The notes below the pieces were generated by a model, which worked only from the letters and a program-made list of their open reading frames with translations, made no database searches and was not told the origin of the DNA. The position numbers were made by a program, and so were the translations under genes. Below, piece after piece: positions 54,453-62,689 of a stretch of DNA of 64,000 nucleotides. Numbering within the stretch: the first letter of the stretch is position 1; each line of letters opens with the position of its first letter. Source of the DNA: Halomonas sp. M20 (GTDB lineage Bacteria > Pseudomonadota > Gammaproteobacteria > Pseudomonadales > Halomonadaceae); NCBI RefSeq assembly GCF_020622265.1, contig NZ_JACNMQ010000007.1:1-64000 (forward strand), read 5' to 3'.

Positions 54453-54932
54453 ATGGCCACGAAAAAAGCCAAGAAGGCAGGCAGCAATGTCATCGCACTG
54501 AACAAGAAGGCTCGCTTCGAATACCATATCGAAGAGACCTTCGAAGCGGGATTGGCGCTGGCTGGCTGGGAAGTCAAGAGCATGCGTGCCGGCAAGGCGC
54601 AACTCACCGACACCTATATTCTGATCAAAGATGCGGAAGCATGGCTGCTGGGTAGCCATATCATGCCACTGAATACCGCCAGTACTCATGTGCTTGCCGA
54701 CCCCACCCGTACACGCAAGCTGCTGCTGCATCGTAAGGAAATTGCCCGGATTTTCTCGCGCACTCAGGATAAGGGGCATACTTGCGTACCGCTCAAGCTG
54801 TACTGGAAGAAGAACCTGATCAAGTGTGAGCTGGCGCTGGTAACCGGTAAAAAGCTGCACGACAAGCGTGCCACCGAGAAGGCGCGGGACTGGGACCGCC
54901 AGAAAGCCCGTATCATGCGTGAAAATAAGTAG
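54453..54932 (+). CDS. smpB: SsrA-binding protein SmpB
   Basis: Partner of tmRNA in trans-translation. The 159 residues show [32 protein letters not shown] and the basic C-terminal tail [11 protein letters not shown] that enters the mRNA channel. ATG at 54453 follows AAGAGGA. The tmRNA gene starts 58 bp downstream on the same strand. Confidence 0.97.
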   Translation: MATKKAKKAGSNVIALNKKARFEYHIEETFEAGLALAGWEVKSMRAGKAQLTDTYILIKDAEAWLLGSHIMPLNTASTHVLADPTRTRKLLLHRKEIARIFSRTQDKGHTCVPLKLYWKKNLIKCELALVTGKKLHDKRATEKARDWDRQKARIMRENK

Positions 54933-54990
54933 GCACACGGGCTTGAACTAGCCCTGTCCTGCCTCCATCTGTTAAGATGAAGACGTTCCC

Positions 54991-55370
54991 GGGGGCGACA
55001 TGGCTTCGACGCCGATGACAACCTCCTAGGTGCATGCCGAGAGCGTGATGTATCTCGTAAATCCAACATCACGACTAAATAGTCGCAAATGACGAAAACT
55101 ATGCTCAAGGTGCACTGGCAGCGTAAAAACTGCTAGTTGTTAGCCTGGCCCCAAGGCGATGTGCCTGTTCATTGCTGAGGGGATACGAGCTAAAGCTGAC
55201 AGGATCGCGGTTGGCGGCGTCTTCACGTCAATCGCTAAACTAAAGAAGAATCGCGGTGTGAAATCCTGCTCGTCGGAGTTCACAGCGTTAAATCAAAAGA
55301 CGGACCTAAGCATGTAGAGCCGAAGAGCGAGTATCGGCGGACGGGGGTTCAATTCCCCCCGCCTCCACCA
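54991..55370 (+). ncRNA. ssrA: Transfer-messenger RNA (tmRNA, SsrA)
   Basis: About 380 nt. The 5' end GGGGGCG pairs with the 3' CGCCTCC before ACCA; the tRNA-like half has GGGGGTTCAATTCCCCC. The tag frame starts at GCA 55085 and ends at TAA 55124-55126, encoding ANDENYAQGALAA, close to E. coli ANDENYALAA and ending in the ClpXP-recognised LAA-type terminus. It rescues stalled ribosomes with SmpB. Confidence 0.96.
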
Positions 55371-55417
55371 AACAAGGGTTTCAGGACACACCAAGAAGCA
55401 CCGGAAACCGCATGAAC

Positions 55418-55440
55418 AGGGGCCTCAGGGCCCCTTTCTT
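55418..55440 (+). terminator. Terminator of ssrA
   Basis: AGGGGCC (55418-55424), TCAG loop, GGCCCCT (55429-55435), then TTCTTG, 47 bp behind the tmRNA CCA. Confidence 0.75.
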
Positions 55441-55651
55441 GTGTCTGGACATTTCATGACATTCTTTAAATGTCTCCGCTTAAAATTCTGCAACGCTAAA
55501 CGCGCGTAATCTGCCCACTCTGCTGGCTAACCCTGCCTGTTCAAATTTCTATATGCCACCAGCGGACAACTCTCCCCCTGCCCTTCACTACCCCTCAATG
55601 TGTATGATGGCCGGCAACCACTATCTACCAGCAAGCACACGGAAAACCCTC

Positions 55652-55941
55652 GTGAAAACGGAGAACCATTCCCAGACAGCGGCCTTCATCTGGCCCACGG
55701 CGGACCTGCTGCGCGGCGATTTCAAGCTGTCTCAGTATGGCCGAATCATCCTACCGTTCACACTATTACGCCGCTTGGAGTGCGTGCTGGCATCGACCAA
55801 GAAACAGGTGCTGGCCGCCGCGCAGGATCATGCCAACAAGCCCGGCGAGTGCCAAGACAAGGTACTGCGGGCTTCGAAATCCCGCTTAACCAGCACCTCT
55901 TCGCATCCGTCAATTTTACGAGGCTTATCCCGATGACGTAA
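55652..55941 (+). pseudogene. Remnant of a type I restriction-modification methyltransferase (hsdM)
   Basis: From GTG 55652 the frame reads [37 protein letters not shown] and TKKQVL, the N-terminal helical domain of HsdM. After about 75 residues, near 55870, the reading frame that follows becomes the next one, where [11 protein letters not shown] resembles the C-terminal G(Y/F)EIP(F/L)NRHF motif of HsdM. The catalytic centre (SAM-binding and NPPY motifs) is gone, so an internal deletion has joined the two ends. No hsdS or hsdR is nearby. It sits 280 bp behind ssrA, a common island insertion site. Confidence 0.75.
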
Positions 55942-55971
55942 TTGTGTCAGCGTTGCTGACACAATTACGTC
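55935..55971. repeat. Perfect 17-bp inverted repeat with 3-bp centre
   Basis: GACGTAATTGTGTCAGC (55935-55951), GTT, GCTGACACAATTACGTC (55955-55971). It begins within the last codons of the hsdM remnant. No T-run follows, so it is a poor terminator; abutting mobile-element ends or a recombination scar are alternatives. Confidence 0.8.
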
Positions 55972-56165
55972 TCGAATAAGCGGACGGCGATTATGATCTA
56001 AATCCGGCCAGTAAGATTGGCTCAGGCAAGCCCCATAGCCTAGAGAAGCATCACAGCTGTAGTGACAAGTAGATTCCAGATTTTATGAATGACCGCCGAC
56101 GAAAAATGGCGTGCTTCCCGAGCCTAACGGATATCTAGAAAATTTGGCGCGGTTCGGCTTGATCC
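55972..56165. other. Non-coding stretch after the palindrome
   Basis: No supported frame, RNA or promoter. Together with the hsdM remnant it makes the 795 bp between ssrA and the next intact gene, with scattered stop codons on both strands. Confidence 0.5.
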
Positions 56166-57092
56166 CTAGCAACTATCATCCTGCCATGCAGCGTGCAGTT
56201 TGACTGCCCTGTCATGGATATGATCATAGGCATGCAACTGCCGACACCATAAGGCTGGAATGGCGGTTACTCCATAGAAAGCGCCAGCCAACTGCCCTGT
56301 AACGGCTGCGGTGGTATCGGCATCGTCTCCCAGATTAGCGGCCTTGAGCACCGCATCTGCAAAGCTGTCGCTGTGCCACAGGCACCACATTGCCGCCTCC
56401 AGGCTCTCCAGGACGTAACCGCTACCTCGGATTTCCTCCTCAGTCTTGTCGCGGTACTCACCGGAAAGCAGTGGCATGAACATACTGGGATAATCGTCAC
56501 TTCCCAGCTCAGCAGTACTCAACCATCTCGAGTTGGTGGTCTCACCCAGCAACGCTCGTTCAAGCAGCCGTGCCATCAGACGGCAAGCAGAAAGACACAG
56601 CGGTGAGGCATGAGTCGTGCGCGAACTGGCTGCGGCATGTACGGTCAGCGAAGAGACACCGGCATAGCGCATTGCCACCGGCGCAAGGCGCATGATCGAG
56701 CCGTTTCCAGAAGCGGATAAGGCATCACTGCCGCACAAAGGCTCACCGGAACGCTGGTAACGTGCCAAGGCCTTAGCGACGGTCTTGCCAATGCCGAATG
56801 CACGCTGGCGTGTCGAGTTCTCACCATGATTGGCCCAGCGCCAGTAACGCTCCATCTGGTCGGCGGCATCAAAACCATCGCAAACAAGCAGGCTATCAGC
56901 AAGACACAATGCCATCGCAGTGTCGTCTGTCCACTCACCGCGACGCATGCGGAACTTGCCGCCCTCGATCATCCCGGTGATTGGGGTGATTCGTTCGCGA
57001 CGATGGAACTCCAACGGTGCTCCCAAGGCATCCCCGACCGCTAAACCCAACAGACAACCTTCCCAACGGGATAGTGACTCGGCTTCGGTCAT
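56166..57092 (-). CDS. ADP-ribosylglycohydrolase (DraG/ARH family)
   Basis: The 308-residue all-helical hydrolase has the three signatures of the family: GLAVGDALGAPLE near the N-terminus, GEWTDDTAMALCLADSLL (metal-binding Asp-Asp, about residues 52-56) and C-terminal NLGDDADTTAAVTGQLAGA. Such enzymes remove ADP-ribose from proteins, nucleic acids or free O-acetyl-ADP-ribose with two Mg ions. No ADP-ribosyltransferase (DraT, DarT or similar) is next to it, so the substrate is unknown. It is flanked by two isolated palindromes in a region otherwise full of gene scars. Confidence 0.88.
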   Translation of the reverse strand: MTEAESLSRWEGCLLGLAVGDALGAPLEFHRRERITPITGMIEGGKFRMRRGEWTDDTAMALCLADSLLVCDGFDAADQMERYWRWANHGENSTRQRAFGIGKTVAKALARYQRSGEPLCGSDALSASGNGSIMRLAPVAMRYAGVSSLTVHAAASSRTTHASPLCLSACRLMARLLERALLGETTNSRWLSTAELGSDDYPSMFMPLLSGEYRDKTEEEIRGSGYVLESLEAAMWCLWHSDSFADAVLKAANLGDDADTTAAVTGQLAGAFYGVTAIPALWCRQLHAYDHIHDRAVKLHAAWQDDSC

Positions 57093-57242
57093 GGGGCAGT
57101 TCTCTTCACGGCTTGTGTCCTAACGCAATGCCGATTAACGAGGCAGCGGATTGCTGTCATGCTAGGGCAATCCTGACCTTGAACTCGGGTGTAAAACGGC
57201 GACGTTTGCAAAGGGTTCGCAACACGCTTGACTCACTCATGA

Positions 57243-57274
57243 TAGGTGTCCACTAAGCAATAGGTGGACACCTA
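57243..57274. repeat. Perfect 11-bp inverted repeat, TAGGTGTCCAC/GTGGACACCTA
   Basis: TAGGTGTCCAC (57243-57253), 10-bp centre, GTGGACACCTA (57264-57274), in the 279-bp gap between the ADP-ribosylglycohydrolase and the amidohydrolase. GTGGACA-type ends occur in several IS3-like elements, but no transposase remnant is visible. Confidence 0.6.
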
Positions 57275-57325
57275 CCGTCATCGAAATCACGACTCAACGA
57301 AAGGTGGGTTTAGCGGAGGCTTACA

Positions 57326-57341
57326 GCCCGCCGAAGCGGGC
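57326..57341 (-). repeat. GC-rich hairpin downstream of the amidohydrolase
   Basis: GCCCGC (57326-57331), CGAA loop, GCGGGC (57336-57341), 31 bp after the stop on the minus strand; extended by TTACAG/CTGTAA flanks (57321-57326 and 57348-57353). Without a T-run it is at best a weak terminator or a REP-like stem. Confidence 0.4.
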
Positions 57342-57371
57342 CGTCCCTGTAAACGATGTAAACAGGAAAAA

Positions 57372-59117
57372 TTAGTCGGGAAACTGCCGTGCGACGATAC
57401 TCTCAGTTTCGCCTTCGAACACCGTCTCGCCGCCGACAATCGTCTCGAGCACCTTGATGTCCTTGATTTTCATCGGATCGAGATGGCCAATCGACAGCGG
57501 GTTGTCGGACAGAACCACGAAATCTGCCAGCTTGCCGGGTTCGATGCTACCCTTGATGTCATCCTGAAAGTACTGCCAGGCGGCGTTGGTGGTAATCGCC
57601 TTGAGCGCCTCTAGGGGCGCGACCCGCTGGTCCTCTCCGATGATGTCGCCCCCGGTCGACATGCGGTTCACCGAGGACCAGATCATCTGGATCCCGTCGA
57701 TCGGCACGACCGGCGTGTCGGTGTGTGTGGTGGGAATGAGGCCGTGCTCGTAGGCGCCCTTCAGCGGGCTCATGTGGTTTGCACGCGATTCGCCGAAGAA
57801 GACGTTTTTGTGGCGATCGCCCCAGTAGAACGTATGCCCGATGAAGAAGTCGGGATGCACGTCGAGCGCTGCCATCTGGTTGAGTTGGTCCGGCCGGGTG
57901 AACTGGGCATGCTGGATGGTGTGACGCGCATCCTCGCGTGGAGCGGCCAGCTGGGCGGCGGCAAAGGCGTCAAGCGTGTCCTGGATGCCCTGGTCGCCGT
58001 TGGAATGGATCGTGACCTGCCAGCCTTCACGGTGCAGTTGTTCGACGAAGTCGAAGAACTGATCACGGTCGTCCCAATAGGAAAAGCCCTTATAGGACCC
58101 GTCATCCTGCGGGCGCTGGGTCATGTAGGGCTGGCTGAAATGCGCGGTATAGCCCTGTGGCGACCCGTCGACGGTGATCTTCATCGGCCCATGGGTGATC
58201 ATGTTGCCGCCGGCGGTGATGTCGGTTCCGGATTTCACGGCCGGATATTCCCGCGCAGCCTCGATATTCCTCTCCCTCGGCCAGTAGATGAGCCGCAGGG
58301 ACAGATCGCCGGTATCGAGCGCCTCCTTGTAGACGTCGATCGTGCTCGGCTCGTTCGGCTGGTCGTTGGCGGTGGTGAAGCCGTGGGCGGTCCACATCTC
58401 GGAGGCCTTGCGAATGGCGGCGAGTTCGTCCTCCTTCGTAGTCTCCGGCGCGATTTCACGGACCAGCGCTCCTGCATTCCCCTCCAGCACGCCGGTCGGC
58501 TCGCCGGTCTCGGCATCCTTCTCGATGCGTCCGCCATCGGGATCGGATGTGTCGGCCGTGATCCCTGCCATCTCGAGGGCCTTGGAATTGGCGACCGTGA
58601 CGTGGCCGGAAATGTGCCTGATGATCACCGGACGCGTCGTGCTGGCCTTGTCGAGATCCTCTTTCGTTGGGTGGCGGTTCTCTTCGAGCAGCGTGTCATC
58701 ATAGCTGGTTCCGAGGATGACCGGAGCCTCGCTGTCGGTGTCCGCCATCTCTTTCAACTTGGCGATCAGCTGATCCATATTCGTCGTCGTCCCGATCGGC
58801 GGCGGGTTGAGATCGGCCTGCAAACCCCAAGTGCCGGCAGCGACGAAGTGGCCGTGCGGGTCGATGAAGCCGGGCAGCATCGTCTTGCCGTCAAGATCGA
58901 CGCGCTCGGTGTCATCATCGGCCAGTTTCTCAATCTCGGTCATCCGTCCGACATGGGTGATGCGATCACCCTCGATGGCAACTGCTTCGACGAAGAGGTT
59001 GTCCTCGTTCATGGTGACGATGTTGCCACCGAAATAGATCTTGTCTGCGTCCGCATAAGCAGTCGTGGACGCCAGCGCAAGAAGCGTCATGGAAACAGGT
59101 GTTAGAAATCTGGACAT
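57372..59117 (-). CDS. Exported YtcJ-type amidohydrolase
   Basis: The 581-residue protein has a Sec signal peptide (MSRFLTPVSMTLLALAS..TAYA) and the amidohydrolase core: GGNIVTMNEDNLFVEAVAI, the metal ligands HGH in PGFIDPHGHF, IHSNGDQGIQDTLDAF, IQHAQF and a C-terminal GSIEPGKLADFVVLSDNP. It belongs with the YtcJ/NfdA group that cleaves N-substituted formamides or similar amides; the substrate is unknown. Placement in the periplasm is inferred from the signal. Start at 59117 follows AGAGG; the upstream GTG at 59141 would hide the signal. Monocistronic, with an AT-rich upstream region. Confidence 0.87.
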   Translation of the reverse strand: MSRFLTPVSMTLLALASTTAYADADKIYFGGNIVTMNEDNLFVEAVAIEGDRITHVGRMTEIEKLADDDTERVDLDGKTMLPGFIDPHGHFVAAGTWGLQADLNPPPIGTTTNMDQLIAKLKEMADTDSEAPVILGTSYDDTLLEENRHPTKEDLDKASTTRPVIIRHISGHVTVANSKALEMAGITADTSDPDGGRIEKDAETGEPTGVLEGNAGALVREIAPETTKEDELAAIRKASEMWTAHGFTTANDQPNEPSTIDVYKEALDTGDLSLRLIYWPRERNIEAAREYPAVKSGTDITAGGNMITHGPMKITVDGSPQGYTAHFSQPYMTQRPQDDGSYKGFSYWDDRDQFFDFVEQLHREGWQVTIHSNGDQGIQDTLDAFAAAQLAAPREDARHTIQHAQFTRPDQLNQMAALDVHPDFFIGHTFYWGDRHKNVFFGESRANHMSPLKGAYEHGLIPTTHTDTPVVPIDGIQMIWSSVNRMSTGGDIIGEDQRVAPLEALKAITTNAAWQYFQDDIKGSIEPGKLADFVVLSDNPLSIGHLDPMKIKDIKVLETIVGGETVFEGETESIVARQFPD

Positions 59118-59381
59118 CTCTAAGCCTCTTTTACCCGCCACAAGCGAGTTTTGTTTTAAGCAGATGAAATTACGGATAAAGAGTATTTACCGGCACTTCA
59201 TGAAGTATGCTTTTCGGACTTTGAAGACTTCTAGATCAACTAGTTATATTAGCTATTACTACCAAGCTAGCTGCCCTTTCTAAGCCTGTCAAAGTAGGAC
59301 TCCATCAATTTTGAACACTAAACTCAGCGGCGCAGTCCTTAAAACGAGCTGGGCTTGGTCCTAATACAGGATGTCTAGAAC
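59118..59381. other. AT-rich divergent intergenic region
   Basis: 264 bp between the divergent amidohydrolase and antiporter genes, clearly richer in A and T than the flanks (for example 59201-59275). It must carry both promoters but I cannot assign boxes with confidence. Confidence 0.4.
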
Positions 59382-60626
59382 ATGCAGCACGAAGCGTTTT
59401 TCACCCTGAGTTCCTATCACGTCGCTCTGGCGGTCGTCGGCGCGATTGTGATTGTGGCGCGTTGGCTGCCGCGTCTGATTTCCAAGCGTGAACCTGTGGC
59501 GGCCCCGCTGATGATCCTTTTTGGTGCGGGTGCTACGTTATTGCTGCCGGGTTTGCCGGTACTGCCCGATCCACGCCAAACACCGCTGCCGTGGGAGCTG
59601 ATGAGCGAGCTGACTATCATCATTGCGCTATTTGCCGCCGGTATGCGTATCGATAGCTTACGCCCATGGAAAAAATGGACGCCGACGTTGCGGATGCTTG
59701 CCATCGCAATGCCACTGACCATTTTCACCGTGACGCTGCTGGGGGTCGGGTTGGCGGGGCTGACCGTGGCCGGTGCGATTCTCTTAGGCGCTGTGCTGGC
59801 GCCCACCGATCCAGTTCTGGCGTCGGACGTGCAAGTGGGTCCGCCGCACGAGGGCTCGGAACACCCCGTTCGCTTTACCCTGACGACAGAAGCAGGCCTG
59901 AACGACGGGCTGGCATTTCCGTTTGTCTATCTGGGTTTGATTGTCGCCGCGGAAGGTTTGAATCCCGCTGCCTGGGGCCTGGACTGGGTTTTATTAGATG
60001 TCTTTTACCGAATTATTTTGGGTGTTGTCATGGGCTGGGGCAGTGGCAAGACGCTTGGCTACGTCCTTTTTAGCGTGCCCAAAGGCGCTCTTTTAGCCGA
60101 CACCAGTTCAGGCGTGATCGCATTTGCGGCGGTGCTGATGTGCTATGGCCTGACCGAAATAGTCGAAGGGTACGGCTTCATCGCCGTTGCGATACTCGGG
60201 TTGACCCTGCGGCGGATAGAAGAGGAACACCATTTCCATCGCCGCCTGCACGATTTCTGCGAATCCATCGAGGACGCGCTTACCGCGCTGCTGCTGGTTG
60301 CCTTGGGTAGTGTCCTTCCGCTTTTGTTGGCGGATCTGAGCTGGACGCATTTCGTGGTCGCTATTGTGCTGCTTGCAGTTATTCGTCCTGTCTCGGGGTG
60401 GATTGCGCTGCTGAGAACCGATCTCGACTTTCGCGATAGGGCCGTGGTGTCGGTGTACGGGGTGCGGGGCATCGGCTCAATTTATTATCTGTGCTACGCG
60501 GGGAATCATATTGAGTTCATCAACGAGATTCAGCTTTGGTCACTCGTTGGCCTGGTTATTCTTCTATCGACGATCCTGCATGGTTTCAGCGTCGGCTGGG
60601 CGCTGGACCGGTTGGCCAAGGAATGA
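59382..60626 (+). CDS. Cation:proton antiporter (CPA1/NhaP-like)
   Basis: The 414-residue protein has about 12 hydrophobic helices and the CPA1 motif GAVLAPTDPVLASDVQVG (ion-binding TDP, about residues 136-153), then a second conserved segment TEAGLNDGLAFPFVYLG with the Asn-Asp pair, and GVRGIGSIYYL near the C-terminus. Such proteins expel Na+ or K+ in exchange for H+ at the inner membrane, useful for a halophile. It lacks the long cytoplasmic C-terminal domain of some NhaP proteins. Its 3' end faces the LysR gene 13 bp away. Confidence 0.9.
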   Translation: MQHEAFFTLSSYHVALAVVGAIVIVARWLPRLISKREPVAAPLMILFGAGATLLLPGLPVLPDPRQTPLPWELMSELTIIIALFAAGMRIDSLRPWKKWTPTLRMLAIAMPLTIFTVTLLGVGLAGLTVAGAILLGAVLAPTDPVLASDVQVGPPHEGSEHPVRFTLTTEAGLNDGLAFPFVYLGLIVAAEGLNPAAWGLDWVLLDVFYRIILGVVMGWGSGKTLGYVLFSVPKGALLADTSSGVIAFAAVLMCYGLTEIVEGYGFIAVAILGLTLRRIEEEHHFHRRLHDFCESIEDALTALLLVALGSVLPLLLADLSWTHFVVAIVLLAVIRPVSGWIALLRTDLDFRDRAVVSVYGVRGIGSIYYLCYAGNHIEFINEIQLWSLVGLVILLSTILHGFSVGWALDRLAKE

Positions 60627-60639
60627 TCTTAAGACTGCC

Positions 60640-61551
60640 TTACCGCACCCAATCCCAGTAGGGCTGAGCGCCGAAGCGCAAGGATAGCAAGTCAATCAAC
60701 ATGCTTACCTTGGCAGATAGATGCCGATGCCGGGGGTAAAGCGCACTCACCGTGATATCGGATGGCGGGTAGTCACCAAGAAGCGTGCGCAGTTGTCCGC
60801 TTCTCAATGCCTCGCCGGCAATAAAGGTCGGCAGCATGGCGATACCTTGATGATTTATCGCGGCATCCCGCAAGGGCTCGGCGTTGTTTGCCCACATGAC
60901 GCAGTTGATCGCATAGCTTTGCTCGCCCCCTGCCCCCCGTAGACGCCACTTGCTTCCGGAACCTAGGTAGCCATAGTGCAAACAGCGGTGCATGTTGAGT
61001 TCGGTGGGCTTCGATGGCTCTCCCCAGCGGTGCAGATAGCCCGGCGATGCGCACAGCACACGCCGGGCTACCACCAGTTCCCGGGTCACGAGACTGGTCG
61101 TGGCCTGCGGAGTTCCAATTCTTATTGTCACATCGAAACCTTCTTCGATCGGATCGATAACGCGATCGTTGAGTACCAGCTCCACATAAACTTCAGGATA
61201 CAGCGCCATGTATTCGGCCATTACCCGGGATAGATGGTGGGTGCCGAATGACATGGGCGCGTTGACGCGCAGATTGCCGGCCGGCTTGCCCTGGAGCGAT
61301 GTGACGGATGAAACCGCGTCGTCCAGGTCGTTCAAAATTTGTCGGCAGCGATCGTAGAACGCCATCCCGGTATCCGTCGGCGTTACTTGCCGCGTGCTGC
61401 GCCGCAGTAGCTGGATGCCGAGTTCCTGCTCGAGATTGATGACCGCCTTGTTGACCACTGATCGCGACAGATTCATCTCGCGGGCGGCGGCAGCAAAACC
61501 GCCGGCTTCCACAACCCGTGTGAATGCGCGAATACTTGCGAAGCGATCCAC
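60640..61551 (-). CDS. LysR family transcriptional regulator
   Basis: The 303-residue regulator has the N-terminal winged HTH ([38 protein letters not shown]) split from a C-terminal periplasmic-binding-like effector domain. GTG at 61551 is the best start: GGAGGGG lies 6 bp upstream and the product then begins [10 protein letters not shown] at the usual family distance. An ATG at 61590 would add 13 residues. It is divergent from the YcaC-type hydrolase, so it probably regulates that gene and itself. Confidence 0.9.
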   Translation of the reverse strand: MDRFASIRAFTRVVEAGGFAAAAREMNLSRSVVNKAVINLEQELGIQLLRRSTRQVTPTDTGMAFYDRCRQILNDLDDAVSSVTSLQGKPAGNLRVNAPMSFGTHHLSRVMAEYMALYPEVYVELVLNDRVIDPIEEGFDVTIRIGTPQATTSLVTRELVVARRVLCASPGYLHRWGEPSKPTELNMHRCLHYGYLGSGSKWRLRGAGGEQSYAINCVMWANNAEPLRDAAINHQGIAMLPTFIAGEALRSGQLRTLLGDYPPSDITVSALYPRHRHLSAKVSMLIDLLSLRFGAQPYWDWVR

Positions 61552-61602
61552 CTCTAACCCCTCCAATTGTCGCGATAATAACGACAGCATGTAATGTATA
61601 AT

Positions 61603-61615
61603 GGATATTGTATCC
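61603..61615. promoter_or_regulatory. GGATA-TTG-TATCC palindrome, candidate LysR operator
   Basis: A perfect 5-bp dyad with 3-bp centre, 52 bp from the LysR start and 122 bp from the ycaC start, in the shared intergenic region. LysR proteins usually bind such dyads. Assignment is by position only. Confidence 0.4.
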
Positions 61616-61736
61616 GTTTCAGAACAGATGCACGATATCGTCATTAGTAAACGAGGAATGGAAGGCGCACGTTTTTCTTCGGTGCACTATCTTCCACAAT
61701 GGTGCAACACCAAACCAGCAACCCAGGAGATGCTTG

Positions 61737-62360
61737 ATGTCCTTTACCTATAACCGTCTCGACAAAGACAACGTGGCCGTGTTGTTGGTCGACCACCAGG
61801 CCGGTCTGCTATCGCTGGTTCGCGACTACAACATGGATGAATTCAAGAACAACGTCCTGGCGGTTGCCGATATCGCCAAGTTCTTCAACCTTCCCACCAT
61901 CCTGACCACCAGTTTCGCAGACGGTCCCAACGGGCCGATCGTTCCCGAGCTCAAGGAGACCTTTCCCGACGCGCCCTTGATCGCGCGGCCCGGTCAGATC
62001 AACGCCTGGGACAACGAAGAGTTCGTCCAGGCGGTCAAGGATACGGGCAAGAAGCAGTTGCTCATCGCCGGCGTCGTCACCGACGTATGTGTCGCCTTCC
62101 CGGCGCTGTCAGCTCTGGAAGAAGGCTATGAGGTGTTCGCGATCACCGACGCCTCCGGCACATTCAATCCCGCCGTGCGGGACGCCGCATGGAACCGGAT
62201 GTCCCAGGCCGGCGTGCAACTGATGAACTGGTTTGCGGTCGGCTGCGAACTGCACCGTGACTGGCGCAACGACATCGAAGGCTTCGGCGCCATTCTGGCC
62301 AATCATCTGCCGGCCTACGCCAACCTGATCCAGAGCCGGACCGCCGCCGAGAACGGCTAA
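61737..62360 (+). CDS. ycaC: YcaC-type isochorismatase-family hydrolase
   Basis: The 207-residue cysteine hydrolase closely follows E. coli YcaC (208): RLDKDNVAVLLVDHQAGLLSLVRDYN, NLPTILTTSFADGPNGP, ARPGQINAWDNE, GVVTDVCVAFPALSALEEGY and ELHRDWRNDIEG. The catalytic residues expected for the superfamily are Asp19 and Cys118; the lysine position is Arg84 as in YcaC itself. The YcaC substrate is unknown. ATG at 61737 follows AGGAGA. Divergent from the LysR gene. Confidence 0.92.
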   Translation: MSFTYNRLDKDNVAVLLVDHQAGLLSLVRDYNMDEFKNNVLAVADIAKFFNLPTILTTSFADGPNGPIVPELKETFPDAPLIARPGQINAWDNEEFVQAVKDTGKKQLLIAGVVTDVCVAFPALSALEEGYEVFAITDASGTFNPAVRDAAWNRMSQAGVQLMNWFAVGCELHRDWRNDIEGFGAILANHLPAYANLIQSRTAAENG

Positions 62361-62403
62361 TGGCGTAGTTGCATCATCTTTGTCCGGTATGCCCTGAGTC
62401 GCG

Positions 62404-62432
62404 TGCACCGTAAGCACGCGGCTTACGGTGCA
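62404..62432 (+). terminator. 12-bp inverted repeat downstream of ycaC
   Basis: TGCACCGTAAGC (62404-62415), loop ACGCG, GCTTACGGTGCA (62421-62432). A shorter competing hairpin, GCGTGC (62401-62406) with GCACGC (62414-62419), uses the same left arm. No T-run follows; likely a stem that protects the ycaC 3' end. Confidence 0.5.
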
Positions 62433-62689
62433 TGGCCACAACACTGGGATTGCGTGTGACGGTAATATTGGCATCGACGAGCTACTACCCCTAGGGGTCA
62501 CCGCAATCCTGGACAAGACCGGTTTTGTGAGTTGCCAGTCGATACCCAGGCAGGTCGAGCGCATCCAGTTGTTTCGGATTCCCGGTATGATTCTGCACGA
62601 GCCAGATACACCGAAGGAAAGCGTGTGAGCGAAAAAGAGACGCCGGAACAAACTTCAACGGCCTTCCCCTGGGCATCACAGACAGGACG
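62433..62689 (+). other. Gap before the lipoprotein gene
   Basis: Part of the 329-bp space between ycaC and the next gene. It contains a 66-codon frame (62428-62628, MHGHNTG... to ...TPKESV) and a 23-codon frame from GTG 62624 ending at 62694 within the lipoprotein gene. Neither has a recognisable relative or strong ribosome-binding site; I leave both uncalled. Confidence 0.35.

Noticed and set aside
57723-59105. A 460-codon open frame on the plus strand over the amidohydrolase
   Set aside because: It is antisense to a gene with clear signal peptide and catalytic motifs; such long shadow frames are common in GC-rich genes.
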